A stretch of 64,000 nt of DNA from CBDBCU01 sp965243185 (GCA_965243185.1 OZ251531.1:3038001-3102000), one strand, 5' to 3'; shown: positions 54,286-63,789, counted from the first letter of the stretch. The notes: generated by a model from the sequence alone, not told the origin. Numbers and translations are program-made.

Positions 54286-55479
54286 CTACCTCCCAATCAC
54301 CCCCCGATCCCGCAGCGCCGCGATTTTTTCCGGGGTGTAGCCCAACTCGGCCAGGATTTCGGCGTTGTGCTGACCCAGCAGCGGCGAGGGGCGGCGGATT
54401 TCCGGGGGCGTCGCCGCCAGTTTCAGCGGCGAGTTGGGTACCCGCATTTCCGGCTCGGTGGGATGAGGGATCTGGGCTATCATATTGCGCGCCTGCACTT
54501 GCGGGCTGTTGATGACCTCGTCCACCTTGTTGATGGGGCCGCAGGGGACGCCGCCGCGCTCGATAATTTCCACCCACTCGGCCACAGTGCGGGTACGGAA
54601 AATATCGCTTAACAACTCGACGCACTCGCCCCGGTGCGCTACCCGGTCGTCATTAGTGCGAAAGCGCGGGTCGTCCAACAGGTCGGGCCGTTCAATGGCG
54701 GCGCAGAAACGCTGCCACAGCCCTTCGTTAGCCACGCCCACGATAAAGTAGCCGTCCGCGGCGGGAAAGCTCTGGTAAGGCACCAACCCGGGATGCCCGG
54801 AACCCATCCGCTGCGGCACTACCCCGGTCGCCAGATACGCCGTAGCGTGGTAGCTCAGCGCCGCCACCTGCCCGTCCAGCAGCGCCGCCTCCAGATACTG
54901 CCCCTGCCCGGTCTGCCGCCGGTGGTACAAGGCGGTCAGTACCGACCCGTAAGCCATCATCCCGGTGAACAAATCCACCAGGGAAAAGCCGACCCGCAGC
55001 GGCAAGCCCTCCGGCTCTCCGGTCAAGTCCATCAACCCGCTGTACGCCTGAATAATCAGGTCATAGCCCGGCTTTTCGGCCAGCGGCCCGGTGCGCCCGT
55101 AGCCGGAAATGGAGCAATAGACAATGCCGGGGTTTATGGCTTGGATGTCGCCATAGCCCAAGCCCATCCGCTCCAGCGCGCCGGCCCGAAAGCTCTCCAG
55201 CATCAGGTCGGCGTCTTTAGCCAGTTCCCGCACAATGTCCCGCCCTTCCGGCTCCCGCAAGTTCAGGCTCAGGCTGCGCTTGTTGCGGTTAAAGGTGGTG
55301 AATTGAGTGCTTTCCCCGCCCGCCCAAAAGGGCAGCCAGGAACGGATTTCATCGCCCCGCTCCGGTTCCTCAATCTTGACCACATCCGCGCCCATATCCC
55401 CCAGCAGCATCGTGCAAAAGGGGCCAGCCAGAGTGCGGGTCAAGTCCACTACCTTAACATTTTCCAAAGCTGCTGCCAT
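54286..55479 (-). CDS. CaiB/BaiF-family CoA-transferase
   Basis: A 397-residue class III CoA-transferase: VVDLTRTLAGPFCTMLLGDMGADVVKIEEPERGDE at the start, FNRNKRSLSLNLREPEG, catalytic Asp in LIQAYSGLMDLTGEPEG, and GVPCGPINKVDEV with QVQARNMI near the end. It moves CoA between organic acids. Substrate is not predictable; such genes are numerous in SAR202-like genomes. Confidence 0.92.
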   Translation of the reverse strand: MAAALENVKVVDLTRTLAGPFCTMLLGDMGADVVKIEEPERGDEIRSWLPFWAGGESTQFTTFNRNKRSLSLNLREPEGRDIVRELAKDADLMLESFRAGALERMGLGYGDIQAINPGIVYCSISGYGRTGPLAEKPGYDLIIQAYSGLMDLTGEPEGLPLRVGFSLVDLFTGMMAYGSVLTALYHRRQTGQGQYLEAALLDGQVAALSYHATAYLATGVVPQRMGSGHPGLVPYQSFPAADGYFIVGVANEGLWQRFCAAIERPDLLDDPRFRTNDDRVAHRGECVELLSDIFRTRTVAEWVEIIERGGVPCGPINKVDEVINSPQVQARNMIAQIPHPTEPEMRVPNSPLKLAATPPEIRRPSPLLGQHNAEILAELGYTPEKIAALRDRGVIGR

Positions 55480-55646
55480 CGCTGTCTCTTTCCTTGTTCA
55501 TCAGAGTTGCCCGATTATAGCACTGTCCCTGAATCCCTACGCCGGGATGACCCGGCCGCGCCAATGGAATTGACCGGCGGCGGAAGCGGTGATAGTTTTA
55601 ACCGATAAAGTCAACCCAAACCATCCCAGCAGGAACGGGCAAAGCA

Positions 55647-56588
55647 ATGGCAACTGAAAGCCGGCCGCTGGTGGTTTCCCTCGGCGGCATCAACATCGAC
55701 CTGGTAACCGTAGCCGACCGTTTCCCGGCCGCCGGAGAGACGGTAGTCGGCAACCGCTTTCTGACCTACCCCGGCGGCAAGGGCGCGAATCAAGCCGTAG
55801 CCGCCGCCCGGATGGGCGCGCCCACGGCTATGGTCGGACGGGTGGGCGCTGACCTTTTCGGCCCCCAGGTAACGGACTCCCTGGCCGCCGCCGGCGTGGC
55901 TGTTGCCGCCGTTGCCGTAGCCCCGGATGTCAGTACCGGCATTGCCGTTATCAGCATTGACGCCGCCGGCCAGAACCAAATCATCCAGGTCTTGGGCGCC
56001 AACGACACTTGCGGCCCGGCCGAGGCGGAACGGGTTGTCAATCTACTCGACAGCCTGTCGGTTTTGCTGCTGCAACTGGAAGTTTCGGTAGAGTTATCCT
56101 TGCAAGTAGCCCAAGCGGCCGCGGCCGCCGGCAAAACGATTATCCTTGACCCCAGCCCGGTGCGACCTTTGCCCGCCGCCTTTTACGATTGCTGCTCCAT
56201 CATCACCCCCAACGAAACCGATGCCGCCGCCCTGGTCGGTTTCCCGGTAACGGATGTGGATTCCGCGGCCCGGGCGGCGGATACCCTGTTAAGCCGGGGC
56301 GTCGGCGCCGCCATAGTTACCCTGGGCGAACAAGGCGCGTACTACGCTACCGCTGACGGCGGCAAACATCAGCCGGCATATCCGGTGAATGCAGTAGATT
56401 CCGTAGGCGCCGGCGACGCTTTCAACGGCGCTTTAGCCGCCGCCCTGGCCGCCGGCCAGACCCTGCCCCAAGCCGTGCAACTGGCATCAGCCGCCGGCGC
56501 CCTCGCCGTTACCAAAATCGGCGCGCAGGACGCTATGCCCACCCGCCAGGAAGTAGCCGCCTTTTTGCGTTCCCGGGGTATCGGCTGA
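55647..56588 (+). CDS. rbsK: Ribokinase (PfkB family)
   Basis: It phosphorylates ribose to ribose-5-P. The 313-residue protein has VSLGGINIDLVTVADRFP at the start, YPGGKGANQAVAAARMG (ribose/PfkB signature 1), IITPNETDAAALVGFP, and VNAVDSVGAGDAFNGALAAAL (catalytic Asp and anion hole). The variant DSVGAGD for DTVGAGD is acceptable. The NUDIX gene begins in its stop codon. Confidence 0.9.
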   Translation: MATESRPLVVSLGGINIDLVTVADRFPAAGETVVGNRFLTYPGGKGANQAVAAARMGAPTAMVGRVGADLFGPQVTDSLAAAGVAVAAVAVAPDVSTGIAVISIDAAGQNQIIQVLGANDTCGPAEAERVVNLLDSLSVLLLQLEVSVELSLQVAQAAAAAGKTIILDPSPVRPLPAAFYDCCSIITPNETDAAALVGFPVTDVDSAARAADTLLSRGVGAAIVTLGEQGAYYATADGGKHQPAYPVNAVDSVGAGDAFNGALAAALAAGQTLPQAVQLASAAGALAVTKIGAQDAMPTRQEVAAFLRSRGIG

Positions 56589-57094
56589 TGCTGCCGGCGG
56601 ACCAATTCTGCCCCGGCTGCGGCTCTTTGCTGGAACGGCCGGAAACCTCGGGCAAGCCGCGCCCGTTCTGCGCCAAGTGCAACCGGGTAATCTATTACGA
56701 CCCCAAAGTCGCCGCCGTAGTGGTTGTTGCCCGGGACAACCGGATTTTGATGGTGCGCCGCGCCAACCCGCCGGGCTACGGCCTCTGGAGCGTGCCGGGC
56801 GGTTATGTTGACCGCGGCGAAGTAGTGGAAGCGGCGGCCGCCCGGGAAGTTCACGAGGAAACCGGACTTATCGTGGAAATCGCGGGCTTGCTGGGCATCT
56901 TTTCCCAAGCCGGCAACCCGGTAATCGTAGCCGCCTTTGCCGGCATAGAAATTGGCGGCGCGCTGACCGCCGGCCCGGAAACCCTGGCTGTGGATTTCTT
57001 TCCCCAAGACGCCTTGCCGCCTCTGGCCTTCCCCCGGGACGCGCAAATGCTCGACCTTTGGGCCGAATATCGGCGGCGGCAGCGGCCGGAGTAA
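56588..57094 (+). CDS. NUDIX hydrolase with zinc ribbon
   Basis: A 168-residue protein. An N-terminal ribbon (FCPGCGSLLERPETSGKPRPFCAKC, two CxxC) precedes the NUDIX box GGYVDRGEVVEAAAAREVHEETGL-like GX5EX7REVHEE sequence. Likely a pyrophosphohydrolase of nucleoside-diphosphate derivatives, with an NADH-pyrophosphatase-like ribbon. It overlaps the rbsK stop by one base and comF follows by 3 bp. Confidence 0.9.
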   Translation: MLPADQFCPGCGSLLERPETSGKPRPFCAKCNRVIYYDPKVAAVVVVARDNRILMVRRANPPGYGLWSVPGGYVDRGEVVEAAAAREVHEETGLIVEIAGLLGIFSQAGNPVIVAAFAGIEIGGALTAGPETLAVDFFPQDALPPLAFPRDAQMLDLWAEYRRRQRPE

Positions 57095-57097
57095 CCG

Positions 57098-57829
57098 ATG
57101 CCGGCTAATCTGAAAGCCCTCCTCGACTGGGCAACCCATTCCGCATTAGACTTTTTGCTGCCGATGCGCTGCCTGAGCTGCGGCCGGGAGGGCGGCTTGC
57201 TTTGCGAATCCTGTGTCGCCGCCTTGCCCCGGCTGGCACCGCCCTACTGCGATCTGTGCGCCGCCGGGGGCGTAGTGGGCGAATGTCGCTATTGCCGGGA
57301 GCAGGCGCGGCAACAGGGCAAGCCGCTAGACGGGCTGCGCGCCCCCTATCTCTTTCAAGGCGCAGTGCGGGATGTGGTACACCGTTTCAAGTACGAAAAT
57401 GCCCGGGCTGCCGCGCCGCTGTTGGGCCGGTTGCTGGCTGAATATCTGGCGGCCAATCCGCTCCCCGGCGACTGTCTAATGCCGGTGCCGCTCCACCCGG
57501 TCAAACTGCGGGAACGCGGCTACAACCAAGCGGAACTTTTGGCTAAAGAAGTCGGCAAAATCTCCGGCTTGCCGGTGGATACCAAACTGCTCTACCGCAT
57601 CCGCAACACCCCGGCGCAAGTCCGCGCCGTCAACCGCCAGCAGCGCATTGCCAACACCGCCGACGCCTTTGCCATCCGCGGCAGCGCCGCCGGCCAATCG
57701 ATTATCCTGATTGATGATGTCAGCACCACCGGCAGCACCTTGACCGCGGCGGCCGCCGCCCTGAAACAAGCCGGAGCCGCATCGGTCTGGGCTTTGGTAT
57801 TAGCCCGCGAGGCCGGGTCTTTTAATTAA
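57098..57829 (+). CDS. comF: ComF-family phosphoribosyltransferase-like protein
   Basis: A 243-residue protein with a zinc-binding head (MRCLSCGREGGLLCESCVAAL, then CDLCAAGG and CRYC), VHRFKYENARAAAPLLGRLL, and the PRPP motif IILIDDVSTTGSTLTAAA. ComF proteins act in DNA uptake in competent bacteria, but many are orphan. It converges with, and overlaps by 8 bp, the next gene. Confidence 0.9.
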   Translation: MPANLKALLDWATHSALDFLLPMRCLSCGREGGLLCESCVAALPRLAPPYCDLCAAGGVVGECRYCREQARQQGKPLDGLRAPYLFQGAVRDVVHRFKYENARAAAPLLGRLLAEYLAANPLPGDCLMPVPLHPVKLRERGYNQAELLAKEVGKISGLPVDTKLLYRIRNTPAQVRAVNRQQRIANTADAFAIRGSAAGQSIILIDDVSTTGSTLTAAAAALKQAGAASVWALVLAREAGSFN

Positions 57830-58976
57830 CCGCGCCCGCCGGCAATGCCGCTAATGGACTCCGCCCCACCAGTTGCTCAGCCGTTTCCCGAAAACCGAGC
57901 GCCACTTGGTCAATGTGCGTCTTGTTCTTGTAATAGAACAGGTCATCGTGGGTCAGACCGGTAATGTCCAAAGCCAGGTTGAGCATACGGGGTTGCAGGT
58001 GCTTGTTCAGGTACATCCCCATACCGGCCCCGGCTACCGTTCCCGCAATGCCGCCAATAAGGTTGCCCACGCCCGGGAAAAAGCTGCCGGCCGCCGTGCC
58101 GCCCATACCGCCCACTGTTGCCAGCGCAGTGCTGACCCCCATTCGGGACATCACGGTTAGGGACTGCACGACTTGGATTTTATTCCGGGTAGTACGGTCG
58201 GCCGCCTTGAACTCCCTTTCCGTCTTGATGACGCTATAAACCAGACGCGCCCCGGCCAAAATTGCGCCGGCGTAGGGCAAGATGTCGCCAATACCGTCCG
58301 GGATGTCCAGCCCCATATTGTCCGCCAAGGTTCCCAGCCCGTCAGCAATATCCTCCACCCGCAAATAGTCAGAGCCGATGTCCGTCAGCCGGTCGACCAA
58401 GTCCGGCACACGCTCAGCAATTCTGTCATAAATCGCGGAGCTTACCAGAAAGTCCACCCCCGGGGCTTTCTCCATTGCCGCGATTACGTCGCCCGCATAA
58501 TCCGCCGCGCCGGTTTTGACTTGGAAAAGAATTTCCTCTCCCTGCTCGGTTAAAGCGGATATGTCCCAAATCTGCTGAATTGGATTGTCAGAAATGACGA
58601 CGTCAGTAAGCCCCTGCTCCTCCAACATACCTTGGGCGGTGAATTCAGCAAACTTCCCCTTCAGCCCGCTAATAAAGCCTTCTACCGCCTCCGGCCCCCG
58701 CTCGGCCATAGCCTGCCAATGTTCATACAACGAGTGGTCGGCAGCCAAGCCCGGATAAGCGGCCTCGTAAGCCGCCGTTAGGTTGTCATCCACGTTGATA
58801 CTGTCAAAGATACTCCACAGGCCAAAGGACGCGGCGGCGGCTCCCTCGGCGGCGTACATAGTGCGGTCTGTGTTCACCAAGTCAGTGACGATGTTCCGGA
58901 AAGATTTGCGCCCCCCAGATTCACCGCCGGGCAGTTCTTGCAAAGCCGGCAAAAGGCTGACGGACTCCATAGCCAT
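57822..58976 (-). CDS. Hypothetical protein with nuclease-like motif and glycine-rich membrane segment
   Basis: About 384 residues from ATG 58976 (GGGGAGGG upstream). Near residues 108-160, FAEFTAQGMLEEQG, then NPIQQIWDISAL and ILFQVKTG give an E...D...QxK pattern like PD-(D/E)XK nucleases. Residues ~295-335 (MGGTAAGSFFPGVGNLIGG, AGTVAGAGMGMYL) are a Gly-zipper hydrophobic stretch that could insert into membranes. It follows a coiled-coil/membrane gene by 14 bp. It may be a conflict or phage-related protein; no family is named. Confidence 0.5.
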   Translation of the reverse strand: MAMESVSLLPALQELPGGESGGRKSFRNIVTDLVNTDRTMYAAEGAAAASFGLWSIFDSINVDDNLTAAYEAAYPGLAADHSLYEHWQAMAERGPEAVEGFISGLKGKFAEFTAQGMLEEQGLTDVVISDNPIQQIWDISALTEQGEEILFQVKTGAADYAGDVIAAMEKAPGVDFLVSSAIYDRIAERVPDLVDRLTDIGSDYLRVEDIADGLGTLADNMGLDIPDGIGDILPYAGAILAGARLVYSVIKTEREFKAADRTTRNKIQVVQSLTVMSRMGVSTALATVGGMGGTAAGSFFPGVGNLIGGIAGTVAGAGMGMYLNKHLQPRMLNLALDITGLTHDDLFYYKNKTHIDQVALGFRETAEQLVGRSPLAALPAGAVN

Positions 58977-58995
58977 AACCAACCCTCCCCTTATG

Positions 58996-59613
58996 CTACC
59001 CCAGCAAGTTCAAGAGCAGACTGCCCAATCCGGATGCAACGCCGGCGACCGCCAAGCCAACCAGTAAGATACGAACCTTTACGGCCCGCTTTTCTACGAT
59101 GTCCGACGCCTTGGCAATAGCTTCGGACAGCTTTGCCGCATATTGCCGCTCCTGCGCCTCCAGCGCAGCTTGATATTGCCGGCTTTGTTCCGCCAAGGCC
59201 GACTGATACTTCCCTTCCTGCTCGGCCAAAGCTTCCTGCAGGGCTGCGGCGATGGCGCGGCTGACCACTTCCGGCAGGCTTTCATGCTCGCCAATATGAG
59301 CAGTCAACAGCTCAGCCTGCTTGATGACCCGGGGGATGAGAACCTGGTTGATTTTGTCCTGCTCCTCCCAAAATCGGACTCGGTCGGCAATGGAGGACGG
59401 GGCCGCATCATGCGGCGCTGAATTCCGCGTTCTCGCCGGTTCCCTCTCCGGCTCATCCCCGGTAGCGGTACTACCCCGTTGAAGGATCTCTTGGCAGATG
59501 AGACAATCCACTTGTGCCGGGTCGAAAGTCTGCATAGCAGCAGACACAAAACCCCGATACGACCCACAAAGAGTTCGCGCCTGGTCAGCAGAGACAACTA
59601 AGTGGACTGCCAT
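58996..59613 (-). CDS. Coiled-coil protein with C-terminal membrane anchor
   Basis: About 205 residues from ATG 59613 (GGAGG upstream). The N-terminus has CGSYRGF and DCLICQEIL Cys pairs. The middle (~115-175) is a long Ala/Glu/Gln coiled coil (QEGKYQSALAEQSRQYQAAL). The last ~20 residues (ILLVGLAVAGVASGLGSLLL) are a membrane helix. It is transcribed with the following nuclease-like gene. Confidence 0.55.
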   Translation of the reverse strand: MAVHLVVSADQARTLCGSYRGFVSAAMQTFDPAQVDCLICQEILQRGSTATGDEPEREPARTRNSAPHDAAPSSIADRVRFWEEQDKINQVLIPRVIKQAELLTAHIGEHESLPEVVSRAIAAALQEALAEQEGKYQSALAEQSRQYQAALEAQERQYAAKLSEAIAKASDIVEKRAVKVRILLVGLAVAGVASGLGSLLLNLLG

Positions 59614-59719
59614 ACTTCCGCTTACCTCCAACCAAATCTGGCTACTGAAAACTCAAAGGCATTTTACCAACCCCACCCACCGCGGAAAATTGAGGATTAG
59701 CCCGCCCCGGCAACCGCCC

Positions 59720-60379
59720 CTACGGTTCACTCAAATCCCAACCCGCCGTTGCCAAGTAGCCCTCAATAGGTATGGATACCGCCGCCGGCAGCCCCTGCGC
59801 TTTCTTGAGCCGCTGGATGTTGTAAAGGTGGGCGATGTATTCGTAGTAGCGGTGCCGGAAGGTGGCTTCCAAGGATATGTAACCCTGCCCCGGATTGGCC
59901 GGGTCGGGACGGACGCCGCTGGGATGGGCTTCCTGCCACGGCATCCCGCCGGTCAGCCGCTGCTCAATTTCCCGGCTCCGCAGGGAATCAACCGTTTCCG
60001 ACTCCAGCACCGACCAAGCCAAAGCCAGCCCCTGCCGAAACACCGCCAGGATGGAATCCAGTTCCCAATACTTCCCTTCGTCCAGCCGCCGGTCGTAGGG
60101 CGAAGCCATAATGCCCGCCCAATCGCCGATGTCCGGCAGCCCCTGGGGGAAAAGCCGGTTGCCCCAACGCTCCAGCAGCCAACGAAAATCCCCGGAGGCC
60201 ACATGGCTGACATTGCGGCGGATGCTCCACTGGCTCCAGCCCCATTGCTCCGACTCAAAGTCCAGCTGCGCGTCCGTCAACCCCTCCAGTTCCCGGAGGT
60301 ACATCGCGTAGATTTCCCCTTGAAACTGGGGAAACAGCGCCGTTCCCGGAGCGTCGCCGGCTATTTCCTGCTGGGTCAT
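59720..60379 (-). CDS. DinB-like four-helix protein
   Basis: A 219-residue helical protein: MYLRELEGLTDAQLDFESEQ and WSIRRNVSHVASGDFRWLLERW, with a late His (HRYYEYIAHLYNIQRL). The three spaced His residues fit the DinB/YfiT metal-binding bundle, whose members are thiol-dependent metalloenzymes or stress proteins. Function is not fixed. Confidence 0.7.
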   Translation of the reverse strand: MTQQEIAGDAPGTALFPQFQGEIYAMYLRELEGLTDAQLDFESEQWGWSQWSIRRNVSHVASGDFRWLLERWGNRLFPQGLPDIGDWAGIMASPYDRRLDEGKYWELDSILAVFRQGLALAWSVLESETVDSLRSREIEQRLTGGMPWQEAHPSGVRPDPANPGQGYISLEATFRHRYYEYIAHLYNIQRLKKAQGLPAAVSIPIEGYLATAGWDLSEP

Positions 60380-60417
60380 CAGTATTTGCCCCCTTGTTGG
60401 CGTTGGGATTGTCCGCG

Positions 60418-61002
60418 CTAAGGCTTAACCCAAGTTTCCGACCAAGCCAGGCAGGCGCTGCTGCTTGGCTTGTCCCCGCGCATTTCCGCCTTGGGCTGCC
60501 CTTCCACCACATGGCCGTTGATGGTCAGCTGCGCCTTGCGGGCCGGCACAAAGCAGCTATAGACGCCGTGCGGCCGGCCCGGCGCGCTGCCTGCCTCAAC
60601 CCGCAGCATATACGGCTCCTGAAAATCGTACCAAGTCAGCGTCAACTCATCCTCATCGCTCAAAACCTTCTCGGTCCAGAACGACCGCACATCCCCCGAC
60701 TTGCTGAACTCGGCATCCGTCACCGGGATACTCTGGTCGGCAAACTCCGGGAACAGGACGGCTTCGATTTCCCCTTGCAGCCACCGGGCCAGGGCGATGT
60801 TGTCGGCGTAAATCCGCACCTCGTCCTCAAACTCCCCGCTTTTGACAAACAGGACATGGCCGGCCCCGGCCGGGGACAGCAGCACCCGCCAGTGGCTGGT
60901 GCGCTCGGTCAGCGGCCCGTCGGCATCCTGGGCCAAACGGATAAAGGAGTTTTCCCCGGTCAAAAGCACCCGGTTGGGGTCGGTAGGATTGCTGGTGGTC
61001 AT
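60418..61002 (-). CDS. Hypothetical protein
   Basis: A 194-residue mostly beta protein (WRVLLSPAGAGHVLFVKSG, EPYMLRVEAGSAPGRPHGVY). No signal peptide or known motif. It lies between DinB-like and Rad52-like genes with the same strand, spacing 38 bp to dinB-like. Confidence 0.5.
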   Translation of the reverse strand: MTTSNPTDPNRVLLTGENSFIRLAQDADGPLTERTSHWRVLLSPAGAGHVLFVKSGEFEDEVRIYADNIALARWLQGEIEAVLFPEFADQSIPVTDAEFSKSGDVRSFWTEKVLSDEDELTLTWYDFQEPYMLRVEAGSAPGRPHGVYSCFVPARKAQLTINGHVVEGQPKAEMRGDKPSSSACLAWSETWVKP

Positions 61003-61159
61003 TGTTTATCCCTCAATCTGCGGATTCGCCCGGCTGGCGCTAACCGCCCGGCACATTGCCATTATATACGAAGGGACAGGGAAATTGCATTGCCGCCCTT
61101 TAACCCGGCGGGCCAGTCGCGTCCGTCGCCGCCAAAGTAATGGGCTTGATGCCGAACCC

Positions 61160-61636
61160 CTATGCCGTTGACGGCGGCGGCTCCGCCAAATCGTTCCCCC
61201 ATCCGAACAACCCCGCCGCCCGCTTTAAGGCCGACCGTTCCGCTACCTCAAAGGGCGGCGCATTGCCGGCACCGCCGCCGGTCAGCGGCACACTGGCAAT
61301 GGCCTCCCGGCTGCTGCTTTCCCCACTGGCGGCGTTAATGGTAAGCCGGACGCCAACCACCGCATAATCCCCTTGAATCTCCACCCGGGTAACCGCGCTT
61401 TCCCAATTGCCCCGGGTGTAGTAATCCAAGGCCCGCGGCACCACTTGCCAGGGGATATACGGCACCGGAGCGCGGTTCTTGCCCGGCAAATGCTTGATGT
61501 ACCGCTTGTCAACCGGGCTATGCAAAGCGCGGTTAATGTCCGCCATCGTCGCCAGTTCCGGGGCCGCCGTTTGCGCCGCCGCTCCGGCTTGTTGCGCGGT
61601 AGCCGGCAGATTGTTGCCATCGCCGTTGCTTCCCAT
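61160..61636 (-). CDS. Rad52-like single-strand annealing protein (short)
   Basis: A 158-residue protein. PYIPWQVVPRALDYYTRGNW, IQGDYAVVGVRLTI and the C-terminal AERSALKRAAGLFGWGNDL resemble Rad52/Rad22-type annealing proteins of phage and bacteria, where the KRAA-FG helix is typical. The N-terminal 35 residues are Ala/Gln-rich and probably disordered. The family call is from pattern only. Confidence 0.55.
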   Translation of the reverse strand: MGSNGDGNNLPATAQQAGAAAQTAAPELATMADINRALHSPVDKRYIKHLPGKNRAPVPYIPWQVVPRALDYYTRGNWESAVTRVEIQGDYAVVGVRLTINAASGESSSREAIASVPLTGGGAGNAPPFEVAERSALKRAAGLFGWGNDLAEPPPSTA

Positions 61637-61787
61637 AAGCGACTCCTTTCCTTATCGGTTGGGCTTTGCCCACCTATTCTTTCCGGCGGCCGGGCTTGCG
61701 CCGGGTTGGCCTAAAGGAACCGGCAAAGCAACCGGGCCGCTAACTTGATTAGCGGCCCGGTCAGTAGCGCAGAGTATAGCCCCCCGC

Positions 61788-62972
61788 CTAATCCTTAGCC
61801 GGGAACCAATCCTGCTGCCACGGGAATTCCCCATTGGCATCGTCAAAAGCCGGCAAACCCTGCTCCACCCGTTCCCTGTAGGGGCTGGTGATGGGTTCGG
61901 CGTAGGGATAGATACCGCCCTCGTACACGCCGGGGCCTTCCTTGAAGTGGCGGGCTTGCGCCAGCGTCTCCACGAAAGGCATATTCATATCGTACAGCTG
62001 ATCCACCCGCTTGGGCCGGGGGCCGGCTTTGGACACATGGCCGAAAAGCTCCCGGCCCAAAATCCGCTCGGCCATCCAGACGCAGTCGATCAGCTTGTCG
62101 ATGTCCACCCCGGTCTCGATGCCCATATCCTCCATCATGTGGAGCAAATCTTCCGTGGGCGCCATCCCGGTCGCCCGCCCGTTCCCGCAGTAGGGGCAGC
62201 CGCCGTAGCCGCCGATGGTGCCGTCCAATTCCACCGTATCCTCCGGCCCCAACGCTCGCAAGGCAGCGTAGGCCGAGGCAATCGCCATATTGCGCCCGTT
62301 GTGCAGGTGCAGCCGGAAGTGGTTAATTTCCGGCCAGCGTTCCTTAACCCGGCTGATGCTCTCCTCCACCTTGGCCGGTGTGCAGTGGCTCATCGGGTCG
62401 CCCATCGAGCAGCTGACCACCTTGATGCCCACTTCGTCCCACATCCCGTGCTGCTTCTCAAAGAGGGTCATCAGGCTGTCCACCGGGAACTCCCCCAAGA
62501 AATTGGAACCCCAACTGGCGTTACAGCCGATGCCCGCTTCCCGGATGTTCAGTTCCTGCGCCTGAGCCACAATCTGCGGCCACCGCTCCATTTCCTGCAT
62601 CTGGGAGCGGTTGGTGTTGCGGCGCACAAACACATCGCACAGATGGCAAGTCAAGCGCGGATAGGCGTCCCGCTCGATGGTCAACGGCGGCGAATAAGCC
62701 CGCGCCCGCTCCACGCCCCGGGAGTTCAGCGCCAACGCCGTATAGGTTACATCCGGGTTCGGGTTAAAGCGGGTAACGATTTCGTCAATCCGCTCCATCT
62801 GCGGCGTCCACTTGGGACTGACGAAAGACCCCACCACAATCTGCGGCAAGCCGGTCTCCGACAGAGCATCCAGCAACTCCACCTTGTCGTCCACCGAGAT
62901 GCTGGCGTCCTCAATCTGCATCCCCTCGCGCATCCCTTCCTCTTTATAAACCACCTTGGGCCACTGATACAT
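61788..62972 (-). CDS. HMG-CoA lyase-like / DRE-TIM metallolyase-type protein
   Basis: About 394 residues from ATG 62972. It has a TIM-barrel start VVYKEEGMREGMQIEDASIS, where canonical DRE-TIM proteins have RDGxQ, then VGSFVSPKWTPQM (the HMG-CoA lyase VSPKxxPQM match), FRLHLHNGRNMAIASAYAAL (metal-binding HxH) and TIGGYGGCPYCGNGRATG (Gly-rich Cys loop). The DRE motif is changed to REG. It may be a lyase on a CoA thioester or a keto-acid; the exact reaction is open. Confidence 0.8.
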   Translation of the reverse strand: MYQWPKVVYKEEGMREGMQIEDASISVDDKVELLDALSETGLPQIVVGSFVSPKWTPQMERIDEIVTRFNPNPDVTYTALALNSRGVERARAYSPPLTIERDAYPRLTCHLCDVFVRRNTNRSQMQEMERWPQIVAQAQELNIREAGIGCNASWGSNFLGEFPVDSLMTLFEKQHGMWDEVGIKVVSCSMGDPMSHCTPAKVEESISRVKERWPEINHFRLHLHNGRNMAIASAYAALRALGPEDTVELDGTIGGYGGCPYCGNGRATGMAPTEDLLHMMEDMGIETGVDIDKLIDCVWMAERILGRELFGHVSKAGPRPKRVDQLYDMNMPFVETLAQARHFKEGPGVYEGGIYPYAEPITSPYRERVEQGLPAFDDANGEFPWQQDWFPAKD

Positions 62973-63069
62973 TGCGGCTTCCTCCTCTCCCTTTGCGGGT
63001 ATCGGCTGTTGCCGGCCGGTCTGCAAATTGACCCGGCCGGGACTGGCAACGGGTTACCTATTGGGGCGG

Positions 63070-63098
63070 ATTGTAGGGTTTAGTAACGGGGTTGTCAA
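63070..63098 (-). promoter_or_regulatory. Sigma70-type promoter P1
   Basis: On the minus strand TTGACA (63093-63098) and TACAAT (63070-63075) are exactly 17 bp apart, 98 bp before the HMG-CoA-lyase-like ATG. The 43-bp block 63065-63107 is 40/43 identical to the block holding P2. Confidence 0.8.
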
Positions 63099-63125
63099 GG
63101 AAAGGATGAACCGGGGCAAAAGCAG

Positions 63126-63371
63126 CTAGTCGGACACCATACCCAACGCCCGCCGGACGCTGTCCGTAATACCCAACTGGGTCAGCAAGGATTTAACAGT
63201 TCCCTCGGCGATGTTGCTATGCCGCGGCAGGAAACCCCGATAGGGCGGCGCGTCGGGGACATCCCGGCGGTACTCATCATGCCTTGCCGCGTGGCGATAA
63301 AAATAAACCCCGTACCGGCGTGCCAAGGCTCGCGTTACCGTGCCGCGATTGAATGTGCGGCCCTTGGGCAT
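63126..63371 (-). CDS. HicA-like mRNA-interferase toxin
   Basis: An 81-residue protein. RHAARHDEYRRDVPDAP (the catalytic His region), FLPRHSNIAEGTVKSLLTQLGI match the C-terminal half of HicA toxins (double-strand RNA-binding fold). It follows a HicB-like gene by 2 bp, the reverse of the commonest hicAB order. Confidence 0.72.
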   Translation of the reverse strand: MPKGRTFNRGTVTRALARRYGVYFYRHAARHDEYRRDVPDAPPYRGFLPRHSNIAEGTVKSLLTQLGITDSVRRALGMVSD

Positions 63372-63373
63372 CG

Positions 63374-63736
63374 TCAGCCCTTGCTCCCCATTTGCAACTC
63401 AACCGTGCCGCTTTGACGCACATTGACGGCAATAGATATATCGGTTTCCCCTTGCAGCTGGGGAGCATCCAACCCGGCCGCCGCCATCGTTTGCTGCCAG
63501 CGGCCGGTCTCGTGGAGACTCCGCAAGTAGAGTTCAGCCATCTCCAAGAGCATACTGACGGCTTCCCTGGGAGTAGCGCCCTCGCCGGTAAGCGGTAGTT
63601 CCAAGCACTCGGCGAACCAGGGATGTTCATCCGCCGGGTCGCTGAAGGTAAGGGTTATGTTCAGTTCCAGAACCGGTGCAGTTTCCTCGGGAGCGGAGGG
63701 AAACCAAGCCGGTTCCGGTTCGACAGCGGTGACCAT
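63374..63736 (-). CDS. HicB-like antitoxin
   Basis: A 120-residue protein. LNITLTFSDPADEHPWFAECLELPLTGEGATPREAVSML-type text (split here as FAECLELPLTGEGAT and PREAVSMLLEMAELYL) is the HicB partial RNase-H-like fold. There is no clear C-terminal DNA-binding domain. It is read from promoter P2. Confidence 0.7.
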   Translation of the reverse strand: MVTAVEPEPAWFPSAPEETAPVLELNITLTFSDPADEHPWFAECLELPLTGEGATPREAVSMLLEMAELYLRSLHETGRWQQTMAAAGLDAPQLQGETDISIAVNVRQSGTVELQMGSKG

Positions 63737-63789
63737 TAGCGAACTTTATCTCCCTTTTCGTACCGGTTTCAAGCTTAATCGGGCGGCGG

